A DNA stretch of 40,444 nucleotides, from assembly GCA_020445645.1 (NCBI GenBank), contig JAGRGG010000015.1, positions 1-40,444 of the forward strand, given 5' to 3'. The notes under the pieces were generated by a model. It ran no database searches. It saw only the letters and a program-made list of their open reading frames with translations, and had not been told where the DNA came from. This document shows, in pieces, positions 9,495 to 19,263 of this stretch. The translations under genes were made by a program, and so were the position numbers. Position 1 is the first letter of the stretch. Each line of letters begins with the position of its first letter. Origin of the DNA: Geminicoccaceae bacterium. GTDB taxonomy: Bacteria > Pseudomonadota > Alphaproteobacteria > Geminicoccales > Geminicoccaceae.

Positions 9495-10707
9495 ACAGGA
9501 TGTCGCCCAGCAGGAGCGGCTCGCCCTTGACCACGACCTCGCTGTCGCCGGCCACGAGCACCGTCTGCCCGCTCTGCGCCTGGACCTGGACGTCGGCGGC
9601 GGTGTAGCCGACGAACTCGATCGTGTCGCCCTCCGACGCGGCGTAGTCGGTGACGGTGTCGTGGCCGAAGGCGCCGACGAACTGGAAGGTGTCGGCGCCG
9701 TCGCCGCCCGTCAGCGTGTCGCGCCCGCCCAGCGCGTCGTCCTCGATGCCGCCCGCGTCGCCGTTGAGGAGGTCGTCGCCCGCGCCGCCGTAGAGGCGGT
9801 CGTTGCCGCCCCGGGCGTCGTCGTACATGGTGTCCTCGGTCTCGCCGTACAGCGTGTCGCTGCCGTCGCCGCCGTAGAGCCGGTCGGCGCCGCCCCGGGC
9901 GTTGCCGTACATGGTGGCCCCGGACTCGCCGTACAAGGTGTCGCTGCCGTCGCCGCCGTAGAGCAGGTCGGCGCCGCCCTGAACGTTGTCGTTCATGGTG
10001 TAATACGAGGTGTCGCCGTAGAGGTCGTCGTCGCCGTCGCCGCCCTCCAGCGTGTCGTTGCCGCCGCGGGCGTTGTCGTACATGTCGTCGTCGGTGTCGC
10101 CGATGAGAACGTCGTCGTCGGCGCCGGCGTAGAGCCTGTCGTTGCCGCCTTGGGTGTCGTCGTACATCTCGTAGTAGCTGTCGCCGACCAGGAAGTCCTC
10201 GCCGCCGCCGCCGTAGAGCACGTCGTTGCCGCCCCGGGCGTCGTCGTGCATGTCGTAGTAGGCGTCGCCGAACAGGACGTCGTCGTTGACGCCGCCGATG
10301 AGCTGGTCGTTGCCGCCCCGGGCGTGGCCGGACATGTCGTAGGCGTCGCCCGTGAGGGTGTCGTAGCTGTCGCCGCCGTAGAGCCGGTCGTCGCCGCCCC
10401 GCGCGTTGCCGGACATGGTGTGGGCGTCGCCGTAGACCTCGTCGTAGGCGTTGTCGATGCCGCCGTAGAGCCGGTCGTCGCCGCCCCGGCCGCTGCCGGT
10501 GATCTCGTAGGCGTCGCCGTAGAGGGTGTCGGCGCCGGCCTGGCCGAAGAGGCGGTCGTTGCCGCCCGTGCCGCTCGCCAGGACGCCCATGTCGCCCGGC
10601 GCCCCCGCGTCGGGCCCGCCGCCCGCGTAGGGGTCGCCGTAGAGCGTGTCGTCGTCCGCCGTGCCGTTGAGGAGGTCGTTCTTGATCGTGCCCAGGATGA
10701 TGGCCAT
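9487..10707 (-). CDS. RTX-like calcium-binding repeat protein, probably secreted
   Basis: The 406-residue acidic, glycine- and aspartate-rich protein contains 11 tandem units of 27-29 residues starting at 48, 75, 104, 131, 159, 187, 215, 244, 272, 300 and 327. Each unit starts GG(N/D/A/R)D followed by RLYGG-type residues and contains a second DTLYGD-type half. These are RTX nonapeptide-like repeats expected to form a calcium-binding beta-roll. Residues about 335-406 (GADTFQFVGAFGHDTVTDY) resemble the C-terminal domain of serralysin-type proteins, which carries a type I secretion signal; there is no N-terminal signal peptide. No enzymatic domain is visible, and no type I exporter genes are in the window. 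It sits between cobD and cobQ with no evident link to B12. Its upstream region is notably AT-rich for this genome. Confidence 0.88.
   Translation of the reverse strand: MAIILGTIKNDLLNGTADDDTLYGDPYAGGGPDAGAPGDMGVLASGTGGNDRLFGQAGADTLYGDAYEITGSGRGGDDRLYGGIDNAYDEVYGDAHTMSGNARGGDDRLYGGDSYDTLTGDAYDMSGHARGGNDQLIGGVNDDVLFGDAYYDMHDDARGGNDVLYGGGGEDFLVGDSYYEMYDDTQGGNDRLYAGADDDVLIGDTDDDMYDNARGGNDTLEGGDGDDDLYGDTSYYTMNDNVQGGADLLYGGDGSDTLYGESGATMYGNARGGADRLYGGDGSDTLYGETEDTMYDDARGGNDRLYGGAGDDLLNGDAGGIEDDALGGRDTLTGGDGADTFQFVGAFGHDTVTDYAASEGDTIEFVGYTAADVQVQAQSGQTVLVAGDSEVVVKGEPLLLGDILFS
9688..10566 (-). repeat. Tandem ~84-bp repeats encoding 11 RTX-like units
   Basis: These are eleven degenerate coding repeats of about 81-87 bp, one per 27-29-residue unit of the RTX-like protein. 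The Gly-Gly-Asn/Asp codons and the Leu-Tyr-Gly codons recur at nearly constant spacing. Units beginning at residues 244, 272 and 300 are the most alike, suggesting recent duplication or homogenisation there. Confidence 0.85.
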
Positions 10708-10828
10708 CGCCTGATCTTTCGGGTTCGTGGGGACGCGCGAAGACGCGCCCGGGCGCGAATTTTGGCTTGGCGGGGTCCGGCGTCAAGCCGCTTCGGAAGG
10801 GTTCTCGAAGATGGCGAGTGCGGATCGG

Positions 10829-10905
10829 CCATGTGAACTTAAAGGTGAAATAGAATGTGCAAGAAAGGCAATGAAGGGACACGCCTGCGATACGAATGAG
10901 TCCGA
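10829..10905 (-). promoter_or_regulatory. AT-rich upstream region of the RTX-like gene (putative promoter)
   Basis: Between the RTX-like start (10707) and the cobQ stop (10914) lies a patch much richer in A and T than its surroundings, with AACTTAAAGGTGAAATAG on the plus strand. On the minus strand it contains loose -10-like hexamers, but no convincing -35/-10 pair at 16-18 bp spacing. A promoter here is inferred mainly from base composition and position. Confidence 0.25.
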
Positions 10906-10913
10906 AGCGCCTT

Positions 10914-12365
10914 CTACTTCGCCAACCGCAGCAGTCCGTCCAAATCGAGGCAGTCCTCCAGGTGGTCCGCCAGCCCCTCCAGCGCCGCCTCGACGCGCTC
11001 GGCGTAGGCGGTGCCCCCGGTGCGGCCCGTGCGGAGGCGCCCCAGATAGGCGCTTCGGAAGGCGTCGCCCGCCATCAGGCCGTGCAGGTAGGTGCCGGCG
11101 GCGAGGCCGTCCCGGCTCACGGCGCCGTCGGGGCCGGTTTCGAGGCGAAGGAGGGGGCGCTCCGCGTCGGGGCCGGTGGTGCGGCCGGTGTGGATCTCGT
11201 AGCCGTGGACGGGGAGGCCGCCCGCCGCGTCGTGGCCCGAGGCGGGGCGCACGGTCTTGGTCCGTTCGAGCACGGTGTCGACGGCGAGGAGGCCGAGGCC
11301 GGGGACGGTGGCGGGGGGGCCTTCGACGCCGTCCGGGTCGGCGACGGTGCAACCCAGCATCTGGTAGCCGCCGCAGAGGCCGAGCACGGCGCCGCCCTGG
11401 CGGCGGTGGGACAGGATGTCGATGTCCCAGCCCTCGCGGCGGAGGGCTTCGAGGTCGGCGACCGTCGCCTTGCTGCCGGGGAGGACGACGAGGTCGGCGC
11501 CCTGGGGGAGCGGGCGGCCGCTTTCCACCACCTCCAGGCTCACGTCCGGCTCCTGCGCGAGCGGGTCGAGGTCGTCGAAGTTGGCGATGCGCGGCAGGCG
11601 GGGGACGACGATGCGGATGCCGCCGTCGCGCCGCTCGGAGCGCAACCCCAGCACGTCCTCGGCGGGGAGGTCGCGGGCGCCGTCGAACCAGGGGACGACG
11701 CCGAGGCAGGGGATGCCCGCCCGCTCTTGGATGATCGGGTGGGCGGTATCGAACAGGGCGGGGTCGCCCCGGAACTTGTTGACGACGCAGCCCTTGAGCA
11801 GCGCCCGCTCGTCCGGCTCCAGGAGGAGCGCCGTGCCGACGATCTGGGCGATGACGCCGCCGCGCTCGATGTCGGCGGCGAGGAGGACGGGGACGTTCGC
11901 CCTGAGCGCGAAGCCCATGTTGGCGATGTCGCCGTCCCGCAGGTTGACCTCGGCGGGGCTGCCGGCGCCTTCGACGAGGACGAGGTCGGCCTCGGCCTGG
12001 AGGCGGCGGAAGCTCTCCAGGACGCCCCCCATCAGGCGGGGCTTGAGCGCGTGATAGTCGCGGGCGGCGCAGGTGCCGATCGCCTCGCCCCGAACCACGA
12101 CCTGGGCGCCGCGCTCGCTCTCGGGCTTAAGGAGGACGGGGTTCATGTCGCGTGAGGGCGGCACCCCCGCCGCCTGGGCCTGGAGCGCCTGGGCGCGGCC
12201 GATCTCGCCGCCGTCGGGGGTCGCGGCCGCGTTGTTGCTCATGTTCTGCGGCTTGAACGGGCGGACGCGCAGGCCCCGTCTCGCGTAGGCGCGGCAGAGC
12301 CCGGCGACGAGGAGCGACTTGCCGGCGTCCGACGACGTGCCCTGGAGCATGAGGGCAGGGCTCAC
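10914..12365 (-). CDS. cobQ: Cobyric acid synthase CobQ/CbiP
   Basis: CobQ amidates the b, d, e and g carboxylates of adenosylcobyrinate a,c-diamide, using glutamine and ATP. The 483-residue protein has the N-terminal synthetase motif [21 protein letters not shown] (about 5-25), [10 protein letters not shown] (37-46), [14 protein letters not shown] (129-142) and a C-terminal class I glutamine amidotransferase domain. In that domain C331 ([11 protein letters not shown]) and H428 (GTYLHGL) are the likely catalytic residues. The GTG start at 12365 overlaps the stop of the EamA gene in GTGA (12362-12365), completing a cobO-eamA-cobQ unit. Upstream frame extension is shadow of the EamA gene. Confidence 0.96.
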   Translation of the reverse strand: MSPALMLQGTSSDAGKSLLVAGLCRAYARRGLRVRPFKPQNMSNNAAATPDGGEIGRAQALQAQAAGVPPSRDMNPVLLKPESERGAQVVVRGEAIGTCAARDYHALKPRLMGGVLESFRRLQAEADLVLVEGAGSPAEVNLRDGDIANMGFALRANVPVLLAADIERGGVIAQIVGTALLLEPDERALLKGCVVNKFRGDPALFDTAHPIIQERAGIPCLGVVPWFDGARDLPAEDVLGLRSERRDGGIRIVVPRLPRIANFDDLDPLAQEPDVSLEVVESGRPLPQGADLVVLPGSKATVADLEALRREGWDIDILSHRRQGGAVLGLCGGYQMLGCTVADPDGVEGPPATVPGLGLLAVDTVLERTKTVRPASGHDAAGGLPVHGYEIHTGRTTGPDAERPLLRLETGPDGAVSRDGLAAGTYLHGLMAGDAFRSAYLGRLRTGRTGGTAYAERVEAALEGLADHLEDCLDLDGLLRLAK

Positions 12366-13267
12366 GGGGAACCGGCCCCGACGGGCGCGGGCGCCAGCCG
12401 CCCGGCCTCCCGGAAGCCGAGGAGCGCGTGGACGGCGAGGGTGGCGACCAGGATCCCGCCGCCGATCAGGGCGAAGGGGCCGGGTTCCTCGCCGACGACG
12501 AGCCAGACGAGGAAGGGGCCGAGGATCGTCTCCAGCAGCATGAGCAGGCTCGCCTCGGGCGCCGGCAGGTAGCGGGGGCCGATCGAGATCAGCGCGAAGG
12601 AGACCGGCGCCACGACGAGGCACAGGATCGCCAGCGGGAGGAGGTCGTGCGCGGCCGGAACGAGCGCGGGTGCCAGGAGGAGCCCGAGCGCCGCGGGGCC
12701 GAACCCGGCGAGCGCCAGCGCCGGCAGCATGTCGCGGTCACGGGCGCGGCGCAGCACGTTGAAGAAGCCGGCGAGGACGAGGGCGGCGCCCAACGCCGCG
12801 AGGTTGCCGGACCAGCCGCCGGTTTGCAGCCCGCCCGCCACGGCGAGCGCCACGCAGCCGACGGCGATCACCCCCGCGACGAGGGTGCGGCGGCGGATCG
12901 GCTCCTTGAACAGGACGCGGCCCATGAGCGCGGCGAACAGAGGCGCGGCGGCGATGATGACGAGGGCGTTGGCGACCCCCGTGTGGGTGATGGCGAGCAC
13001 GAACAGGCTATTGCCGGCCCCCATCAGGAGGAGGAGGACGAACCCGAGCCGGCCCGTGCGGCGCAGGGCCGCGATCGTCCCCCCGCCGTAGCGGGCGACG
13101 ACGATCAGCGACTGCACCAGCGTGAAGCCGAGGCCGCGCCAGAACAGGATCGTCCAGGGCGAGGCGTCGATCAGGCGGATGAGGAGCGCGTCCGGCGAGA
13201 GGATGACGACCCCGAGCGCCGTCAGCACGAGCCCCTTGAGGTAGAGCCGGGAGGCTTCAGAACTCAA
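12362..13267 (-). CDS. EamA/DMT-superfamily transporter within the cobO-cobQ operon
   Basis: The 301-residue membrane protein has about ten hydrophobic segments arranged as two EamA repeats; [19 protein letters not shown] opens the first, and the pattern [16 protein letters not shown] near 110-125 is typical of the family. EamA proteins export or import small metabolites such as amino acids and nucleotides; this one's substrate is unknown. The chosen TTG start at 13267 overlaps the cobO stop by 11 bp; a GTG at 13228 with AAGGGG upstream is an alternative. Its own stop overlaps the cobQ GTG by 4 bp. Such tight placement between two B12 genes suggests a role with a corrinoid, nucleotide-loop precursor or metal, but this is inference. 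Confidence 0.85.
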   Translation of the reverse strand: MSSEASRLYLKGLVLTALGVVILSPDALLIRLIDASPWTILFWRGLGFTLVQSLIVVARYGGGTIAALRRTGRLGFVLLLLMGAGNSLFVLAITHTGVANALVIIAAAPLFAALMGRVLFKEPIRRRTLVAGVIAVGCVALAVAGGLQTGGWSGNLAALGAALVLAGFFNVLRRARDRDMLPALALAGFGPAALGLLLAPALVPAAHDLLPLAILCLVVAPVSFALISIGPRYLPAPEASLLMLLETILGPFLVWLVVGEEPGPFALIGGGILVATLAVHALLGFREAGRLAPAPVGAGSP

Positions 13268-13865
13268 CGCCGAGCTGGCCCTTCACGCCCTCCCTGAACG
13301 GGTGCTTGACGAGCGTCATCTCGGTGACGAGGTCGGCGGCCTCGATCAGCTCCGGCTTCGCGTTGCGCCCGGTGACGACGACGTGCAGCCCCTCCCGCCT
13401 TGCCTTCAGCGCCTCGACCACCTCGTCCAAGGGCAGGTACTCGTAGCGGAGCACGATGTTGAGTTCGTCCAGGATCACCATGTGCAGGTCGGGGTCGGCC
13501 AGCATCGCCTTCGCCGCGTCGAACGCGGCCCTGGCCGCCGCCACGTCGCGCGCCCGGTCCTGCGTCTCCCAGGTGAAGCCTTCGCCCATCACCTTCACCG
13601 TCGCCTGCTCCGGGAACCGTTCCAGCAGCTTGCGCTCGCCCGTGTCGCGGCGCCCCTTGACGAACTGGACGACGCCGAGCTTGAGCCCGTGGCCGAGCGT
13701 GCGCATGGCGAGCCCCCAGGCGGCCGTGCTCTTGCCCTTGCCCGTCCCGGTGTGGACGACGAGGAGCCCCTTCTCCTTCGTCTTCGTCGCGTAGAGCCTG
13801 TCCTTCGCCGCCTTGATCCGGGCCTTCTTCGCCCGGTGTTCCTCGTCGTCCTCGATTTCGCTCAT
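13257..13865 (-). CDS. cobO: Cob(I)yrinic acid a,c-diamide adenosyltransferase CobO/BtuR
   Basis: CobO attaches the upper 5'-deoxyadenosyl ligand from ATP to the cob(I)alt corrinoid. The 202-residue protein has the P-loop GTGKGKST at 40-47, VVQFVKGRRDTGERKLLE near 64-81 and the VILDELN motif near 130, all typical of the CobA/CobO/BtuR family. A GGGAGGGG stretch precedes the ATG at 13865. It is first in the cobO-eamA-cobQ unit and divergent from the unrecognised membrane protein. Length is normal, including the charged N-terminal extension seen in CobO. Confidence 0.96.
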   Translation of the reverse strand: MSEIEDDEEHRAKKARIKAAKDRLYATKTKEKGLLVVHTGTGKGKSTAAWGLAMRTLGHGLKLGVVQFVKGRRDTGERKLLERFPEQATVKVMGEGFTWETQDRARDVAAARAAFDAAKAMLADPDLHMVILDELNIVLRYEYLPLDEVVEALKARREGLHVVVTGRNAKPELIEAADLVTEMTLVKHPFREGVKGQLGVEF

Positions 13866-14012
13866 CCGCCGCTTCCCCTCCCAGAGACGGGATCGGCCTT
13901 AGCACGGCGCGCGCGTCACGGTCCATGATGCGCGGGGCGCCGCGCTCCGCTTGCGCCCCGCCCGTGGAGGGTGGAAGACAGCCTCGATACCCTCACCCGT
14001 CGAGGAGCCCCC

Positions 14013-14915
14013 TTGGCCAGCTTCGTTCCCGCCTACGCCGCCGGCGCCCTGCTCGCCGCCCTCGTCGCCGTCGCCGTGCTGGCGGGGCTCGGCCTGCGCG
14101 CGCGCGCCGTCCTCGTCCTCCTCGGCCCGCCGCTCGGCGCCGGCCTCGCGGCGCTCGTGCCCCTGGTCGACCCGACGCCCGTCCTCGCCCTCTACCTCGA
14201 CGCGCTCGGCCTCGTTCCGGAAATCCTCCTGACGGGCCTGATCAAGGGCCTCGTCGCCGTGCTCCTCCTCGGCTTCGGCCTCGGCCTCCTCCTGGCGTTG
14301 CCCGTCCGCCACCGCCGCCGCGCCGACCTCCTCGCGGCGGGGTGCGGCCTCGGCCTCGGCTACGGCCTCGCCGACGGCCTCGCCTTCCTCGCTGTTCCCG
14401 ACCTTTGGCCGCCCGCGGCCTTCCTGGTCGCCGCCACCGACCCCGCCCTCAGCCTCGCCTTCGGCACGGCGCTCGGCGCCTCGCTCCTGCCGGGGTGGCG
14501 GCGCTCGCTCGGGCTCAGGGCCGCCGTCGTCCTCGCCGCCGCCGCCTACGCCGCCCTTCGCGTTCTCAACGACGAGGTCGGCCACTGGCTGCTCTGGCTC
14601 GAACCCCTGCCGCTCGGCCTCGCGTGGCTCGGCCTCGCCGCCCTCGTCTGGGCCGCCGCCCTCCTCGTCATCGGCGCGTTGCGCTGGGCCGGCCCGGCCC
14701 GCCCGCCGACGAACCCGCGCCTCCTCCTCCGCCCCCGCCTCTGGTTCGGCCTCGCCTTCGCCCTCCTCCTCGTCGCGGCCGCCCTCTGGTTCGCCGCCAT
14801 GCTCGCCCCGCCGGAATCCCCCTTCGCCCGCCTCTTCCTCACCACCCTCCTCGCCGTGCCACTCATGGCGGGGGCGGTGCTGCTCGCGGCGGGGTTGCGG
14901 TTGCGGGAGGGGTAG
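14013..14915 (+). CDS. Multi-pass membrane protein, unknown; weak resemblance to PrsW-type layout
   Basis: From the TTG at 14013 the protein has 300 residues, with about eight or nine hydrophobic segments extremely rich in Ala, Leu and Gly. I favour this start because GAGGAG precedes it by five bases; a GTG at 13971 would add 14 residues but has its GGAGG directly abutting. I do not recognise a family with confidence. The order of segments VPEILLTGLIKG, GLGLGYGLADGLAFL and DPALSLAFGTALGASL recalls the spacing of the three PrsW-type motifs, but the catalytic Glu-Glu and His residues are absent. The gene lies between cobO and cobN, converging on cobN with 17 bp between stops. A link to B12 or cobalt is possible by position only. 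Confidence 0.6.
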   Translation: MASFVPAYAAGALLAALVAVAVLAGLGLRARAVLVLLGPPLGAGLAALVPLVDPTPVLALYLDALGLVPEILLTGLIKGLVAVLLLGFGLGLLLALPVRHRRRADLLAAGCGLGLGYGLADGLAFLAVPDLWPPAAFLVAATDPALSLAFGTALGASLLPGWRRSLGLRAAVVLAAAAYAALRVLNDEVGHWLLWLEPLPLGLAWLGLAALVWAAALLVIGALRWAGPARPPTNPRLLLRPRLWFGLAFALLLVAAALWFAAMLAPPESPFARLFLTTLLAVPLMAGAVLLAAGLRLREG

Positions 14916-14917
14916 GA

Positions 14918-14935
14918 TGACGCGAAGCGCGTTCA
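14918..14935. repeat. Dispersed intergenic repeat, copy 2 (between convergent stops)
   Basis: The sequence TGACGCGAAGCGCGTTCA fills the gap between the TAG of the membrane protein gene and the TGA of cobN, whose stop codon is part of the element. It can fold as a 7-bp stem with an AAG loop and one bulged T. The same 17 bases GACGCGAAGCGCGTTCA recur at 22763-22779. Confidence 0.75.
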
Positions 14936-17900
14936 ACCCATCCCCAGCCGCGCCGCCACGTCGTTGCGCCGCGGCCGCCAGAGCCCGCGCCGCACCGCTT
15001 CTTGAAAGCGGGCCTCGATCTCGGCGAGCGCGGCGGGGTTCGCGTCCGCGATGAAGCCGCGCACCTCCTCGTCGGCGAGGTAGGCGTCGAACAGGGCCTC
15101 GAAGTGGTGGTCTTCCACGACGGCGGCGGTGGCCGCGTAGGCGAAGAGGTAGTCGACGGTGGCGGCGATCTCGAAGGCGCCCTTGTAGCCGTGGCGCATG
15201 ACGCCCGCGATCCACTTGGGGTTGGCGGCGCGCCCGCGCACGACGCGGCCGATCTCCTCCTTCAGCCGGCGGACGCGGGGGGTCTCGGGGCGGCTGTGGT
15301 CGGCGTGGTAGATCGTCGGGTTCCCGCCCTTGAGGGCGCGGACGGAGACGGCGAGCCCGCCCTGGAACTGGTAGTAGTCGTCGCTGTCGAGGAGGTCGTG
15401 CTCGCGGTTGTCCTGGTTGTGGAGGACGATTTCGACCCCCTTCAGGCAGGTTTCGAGTTGCCCGCGGGCGGGCTCGCCGCCGACCCCGCGCCCGTAGGCG
15501 AAGGCGCTCCAGGCGAGGTAGCCCTCGGCGAGGTCGGCGTCGCCCTCCCAGCCGCCCTCGTCGATGAGCGCCTGGAGACCCGCCCCGTAGGCGCCGGGCT
15601 TGGAGCCGAAGACGCGAAGCGTGGCCTGACGCCGGGCGGCCTCGGGTGCCGCGCCCCCGGCGACGAGCCCCGCGGCCTCGGCCGCCGCCGCCGCCTTGAG
15701 CGGGTTCATGTCGTCGGGCTCGTCGGCCTGCGCCGCGACGGCGCGGACGGCGTCGTCGATCAGCGCGATCTGCTCGGGAAAGGCGTCGCGGAAGAAGCCG
15801 GAGACGCGCAGCGTCACGTCGATTCGGGGGCGGCCGAGGACCGAGAGGGGCATCACCTCGACGCCCGCGACCCGGCCGGTCGCGTCGTCCCAGACGGGGC
15901 GGCAGCCCATGAAGGCGAGCACCTGTGCCACGTCGTCGCCGCCGGTGCGCATGTTGGCCGTGCCCCAGGCGGAGACGGCGAGGCGCCTAGGCCAGTCGCC
16001 CTCGTTTTGCAGATGGTGCTCGATCAGCGTCTCGGCCGAACGCCAGCCGAGCGCCCAGGCGGTCGGGGTCGGCACGGCGCGGGGGTCGACGCTGTAGAAG
16101 TTGCGCCCGGTCGGCAGCACGTCGAGCCGCCCCCGGGTCGGCGCCCCGGACGGGCCGGGGGCGACCCGGCGCCCGTCGAGCCCGGCGAGGAGGGCGTCCA
16201 TTTCGGCCCCCCCGCTCGCGTCCAGGCGCGGTGCCACGTCCCCCCGAAGGTGGTCCAGCACCGCCGCCGTCGCCGTCCAGGCGGGATCGGGCGCGGCATG
16301 GCCCTCGATCAGGGCGAACGCCAGCAGCTCCAGGCGTTCGACGGCGTCTCCGGTGCTGCGCCAGGAATCGGCGGCAACCTCTTGAAGGGTTTGGGGTCTG
16401 GGGCCTAGCCAAGGCGATGCCGGTTCGGCCTTCAGGGGATCGAAACCGAGGCCGAGGTCGCACGCCAGCGCCTGGGTGAGGCCCCTGTCGCCCGCCTTGC
16501 CCCGGCCGCGCGGCAGGCGGACGAGGGCCTGGAGAAGGCCGGCGCGCTGCTTGCCCTCGGGCGAGCGCCCGAAGACGTGGAGCCCGTCGCGGATCTGCAA
16601 CTCCTTCAGTTCGCACAAGTGGTTGTCGAGTTCGGACAAGTAGGCGGTTTCGTCCGTACTAGGGTCGAGGCCAAGGTCGCGTTCCAGGCCAAGGCGGTGC
16701 GTCAAGTCCTTGATCTCCGTGCGCAAAAGCTCCAGGCGGCGGGGGTCGAGGCGGGAGGCCTCGTAGTGCTCGTCGACGAGTCGCTCCAGCGTTTGCAACT
16801 CGCCGTAGCTGCCGGCCCGGGCGAGGGGCGGGGTCAGGTGGTCGACGATGACGGCCGACGCCCGCCGCTTCGCCTGCGCGCCCTCGCCGGGGTCGTTGAC
16901 GATGAACGGGTAGAGGTGCGGCGTCGGGCCCAGCGCCGCCTCCGGCCAGCACGCTTCGGAGAGCGCCAGCGCCTTGCCGGGGAGCCATTCGAGGTTGCCG
17001 TGCTTGCCCATGTGAACGATCGCGTGGACTTGGGCGATGGTGCGAAGGCAGGCGTAGAAGGCGAGGTAGCCGTGCGGCGGCACCAAGTCCGGGCTGTGGT
17101 AGGTGGCCGTCGGGTCGACGTTGTAGCCGCGCGCCGGCTGGATGCCGAGCCAGACGTTGCCGTGGCGGTGGAGCGCCAGGCGGAAGGCCCCGTCCTCGAC
17201 GTGCGGATCGCTCGCGGGCTCCCCCCACCGCTCCAGAACCGCCGTTCGAGCTTCACCCGGCAACCCCTTGAAGAAGTTCATGTAAGCATCGAGCGGAAGG
17301 GTGCTGCCGCCGGTGCGGGAGGGGCGGTCGTCGAGGCTGTTGGTCGGGCCCTTCGTGAGGCGGCGCATTAGGTCGGCGGAGTCGCGGGGAACGTCGTCCA
17401 CGCGGTAGCCCGCCGTCGCCAGCGCCCCCAGCACGCCCACGGCGCTCGCCGGCGTGTCGAGCCCGACGCCGTTGCCGAGGCGCCCGTCGCGGTTCGGGTA
17501 GTTGGCGAGAATGAGGGCGATCCGGCGCTCCGGGCGCGGCGCCGCGGCGAGGTCGATCCACGCCTTGGCGAGGCGTGCGGCGTGGCGGACCCGGTCGGCG
17601 CGGGGGCGCTGGCGCACAGGGGAGCACTGCGTCCGGGGGTCGGCCCCGCCCGCCTCCTTGAAGGCGACGGCGCAGGCGAGCACGCGCCCGTCGAGTTCGG
17701 GCAGCGCCACGCTCATGGCGAGGTCGCGCCCCGACAGGCCGGCGGGGCTGGCCGCCCAGGCCGCCTCACCGCCGCTCGCCGCGACGAGTTGCAGGACGGG
17801 GATGCCGGCCCTGGCGAGCGGGTCGAAGGCTTCGACGCCGGGGCGCCCGACGGCGAACGCCGTGAGGTTGAGCGCGAGGCCGGGGCGGGCCTCCCCGATC

Positions 17901-18658
17901 ACGGCCTCCAGGAGCGCCTCCGCCTCCTTGTCCTTCAGGCTCGACACGTGGAGCGGCAGGGGGTCGAGCCCCTCGGCGATCAGGCCCGCCACCACGGCGT
18001 CGACGGCGGCGAGGTCGCCCGCCTGGACGAGGGCGCGGTAGAAGAGGAGGAGGACCGGCGCACCCTCGTGGCGCCAGCGCGCGCGGATCGCGGCGAGGTC
18101 CGGCATGAAGGATCCCGGCCAGTAGAGCCCGGCGCGGGGCAGGGGCCTCGGCTCCTGCCAATCGAGGGGTTGGCCGATCAGGCCCGCAGCAAAGGCGAGG
18201 AAGCCGTCGGCGTTGTGCGGCCCGCCGTTGGCGAGGTAGGCCATCAGCCGCGCCCTCGCCTCCTTCGGTACGGTCGAGGCGGCGGCGAGGTCCGGGTCCT
18301 CCCTAGGGTCGCCGGGCAGGAGGGCCAGCATGACGCCCCGCTCGCGGGCGAGGGCTTCCAGCTGCTCGACGCCGTAGCGCCAGTAGGCGCGCCCGCCGAG
18401 CAGCCGGGCGACGACGATCCGGGCGTGCGCCAGCGTCTTCTCGGCGTAGAGGTCGACCGAGAGCGGGTGGGCGAGCTTCAGGTAGTTGGCGAGGCGGATC
18501 GACGGCGCCCCTTCCGGCAGCCGGGCGGCGGCGGCGCTCAGCATCGTGAGTTCGGTGTCGGCGGCCGAGAGGACAACGATCGGCGCCGGATCCTGCCCGA
18601 GGTCGACCGCTTCCGTGGCGTCGTCCGGGGTCGCGGCGGCGGCGGTGAGGAGGTGCAT
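14933..18658 (-). CDS. cobN: Cobaltochelatase large subunit CobN
   Basis: CobN is the porphyrin-binding subunit of the ATP-dependent late cobaltochelatase, which inserts cobalt into hydrogenobyrinate a,c-diamide together with CobS and CobT. The 1241-residue length is full-size. The N-terminus (MHLLTAAAATPDDATEAVDLG, then VVLSAADTELTML) is typical of alphaproteobacterial CobN. Conserved blocks include VHMGKHGNLEWLPGKALALS, GRNFYSVDPRAVPT, SAWGTANMRTGGDDVAQ and HNQDNREHDLLDSDDYYQFQ. The gene starts 4 bp after the cobU stop. No cobS or cobT is in the window, and the rest of the locus encodes early-cobalt enzymes, so CobN may work with distant partners, have another role, or coexist with CbiX as a second route. 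Confidence 0.95.
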   Translation of the reverse strand: MHLLTAAAATPDDATEAVDLGQDPAPIVVLSAADTELTMLSAAAARLPEGAPSIRLANYLKLAHPLSVDLYAEKTLAHARIVVARLLGGRAYWRYGVEQLEALARERGVMLALLPGDPREDPDLAAASTVPKEARARLMAYLANGGPHNADGFLAFAAGLIGQPLDWQEPRPLPRAGLYWPGSFMPDLAAIRARWRHEGAPVLLLFYRALVQAGDLAAVDAVVAGLIAEGLDPLPLHVSSLKDKEAEALLEAVIGEARPGLALNLTAFAVGRPGVEAFDPLARAGIPVLQLVAASGGEAAWAASPAGLSGRDLAMSVALPELDGRVLACAVAFKEAGGADPRTQCSPVRQRPRADRVRHAARLAKAWIDLAAAPRPERRIALILANYPNRDGRLGNGVGLDTPASAVGVLGALATAGYRVDDVPRDSADLMRRLTKGPTNSLDDRPSRTGGSTLPLDAYMNFFKGLPGEARTAVLERWGEPASDPHVEDGAFRLALHRHGNVWLGIQPARGYNVDPTATYHSPDLVPPHGYLAFYACLRTIAQVHAIVHMGKHGNLEWLPGKALALSEACWPEAALGPTPHLYPFIVNDPGEGAQAKRRASAVIVDHLTPPLARAGSYGELQTLERLVDEHYEASRLDPRRLELLRTEIKDLTHRLGLERDLGLDPSTDETAYLSELDNHLCELKELQIRDGLHVFGRSPEGKQRAGLLQALVRLPRGRGKAGDRGLTQALACDLGLGFDPLKAEPASPWLGPRPQTLQEVAADSWRSTGDAVERLELLAFALIEGHAAPDPAWTATAAVLDHLRGDVAPRLDASGGAEMDALLAGLDGRRVAPGPSGAPTRGRLDVLPTGRNFYSVDPRAVPTPTAWALGWRSAETLIEHHLQNEGDWPRRLAVSAWGTANMRTGGDDVAQVLAFMGCRPVWDDATGRVAGVEVMPLSVLGRPRIDVTLRVSGFFRDAFPEQIALIDDAVRAVAAQADEPDDMNPLKAAAAAEAAGLVAGGAAPEAARRQATLRVFGSKPGAYGAGLQALIDEGGWEGDADLAEGYLAWSAFAYGRGVGGEPARGQLETCLKGVEIVLHNQDNREHDLLDSDDYYQFQGGLAVSVRALKGGNPTIYHADHSRPETPRVRRLKEEIGRVVRGRAANPKWIAGVMRHGYKGAFEIAATVDYLFAYAATAAVVEDHHFEALFDAYLADEEVRGFIADANPAALAEIEARFQEAVRRGLWRPRRNDVAARLGMG

Positions 18659-18662
18659 CGGG

Positions 18663-19193
18663 TCAGCCCTTGAGCCAGAGGGGAAGCCCGGCGGCGACGA
18701 AGGCCACCCGCGCCGAGGCGGCGGCAACCCCCTGGTGGAGGAGCCCCGCCGCGTCGGCGAAGCGCCGCGCCAGCGCGTTGGCCGGGACGATGCCCTGGCC
18801 GACCTCGGTCGAGACGAGCACGATCGAGCCCGGCAGGCGGGGAAGGAGGGCGCAGAGTTCTTCTCCCGCCGCCGCCGGGTCGCGGTCGTCCAGGAGCAGG
18901 TTGGTGAGCCAAAGCGTGAGGCAGTCGACGAGGACGGCGCGGTCCGGCGCCGCCTCGGCCCGGAGCGCGCCGGCGAGGTCGAGCGGGGCCTCGACGGTGC
19001 GCCAGCCATCGCCCCGGCTTGCCCGGTGGCGGGCGATCCGTTCCCGCATCTCGCCGTCGAGCGCCCGCGCCGTCGCCACGTAGACGGGGGCGAGGCCGGA
19101 GGCCAGGGTCAGCCCCTCCGCGAACGCGCTCTTGCCCGAACGCTGCCCCCCCAGGACGAGGACGGGGCCGGATTGGTCGTTGCTTCCTTGCAT
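18663..19193 (-). CDS. cobU: Adenosylcobinamide kinase / adenosylcobinamide-phosphate guanylyltransferase CobU/CobP
   Basis: This bifunctional enzyme phosphorylates adenosylcobinamide and then transfers GMP to give adenosyl-GDP-cobinamide, in nucleotide-loop assembly and salvage. The 176-residue protein has the P-loop GGQRSGKS at 15-22, the [19 protein letters not shown] segment around residues 53-70 containing the expected guanylylated histidine, and [13 protein letters not shown] with EVGQGIVP further on. Length is normal. It precedes cobN by 4 bp and probably heads that transcription unit; the next gene upstream (TerC-type) is divergent. Confidence 0.95.
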   Translation of the reverse strand: MQGSNDQSGPVLVLGGQRSGKSAFAEGLTLASGLAPVYVATARALDGEMRERIARHRASRGDGWRTVEAPLDLAGALRAEAAPDRAVLVDCLTLWLTNLLLDDRDPAAAGEELCALLPRLPGSIVLVSTEVGQGIVPANALARRFADAAGLLHQGVAAASARVAFVAAGLPLWLKG

Positions 19194-19263
19194 GGCGCTG
19201 CGCTAGGCGATGCGCGGCACCCCGTCAACGATCGCCGGAACGGGGGCCTTTCGGGAAACCCGC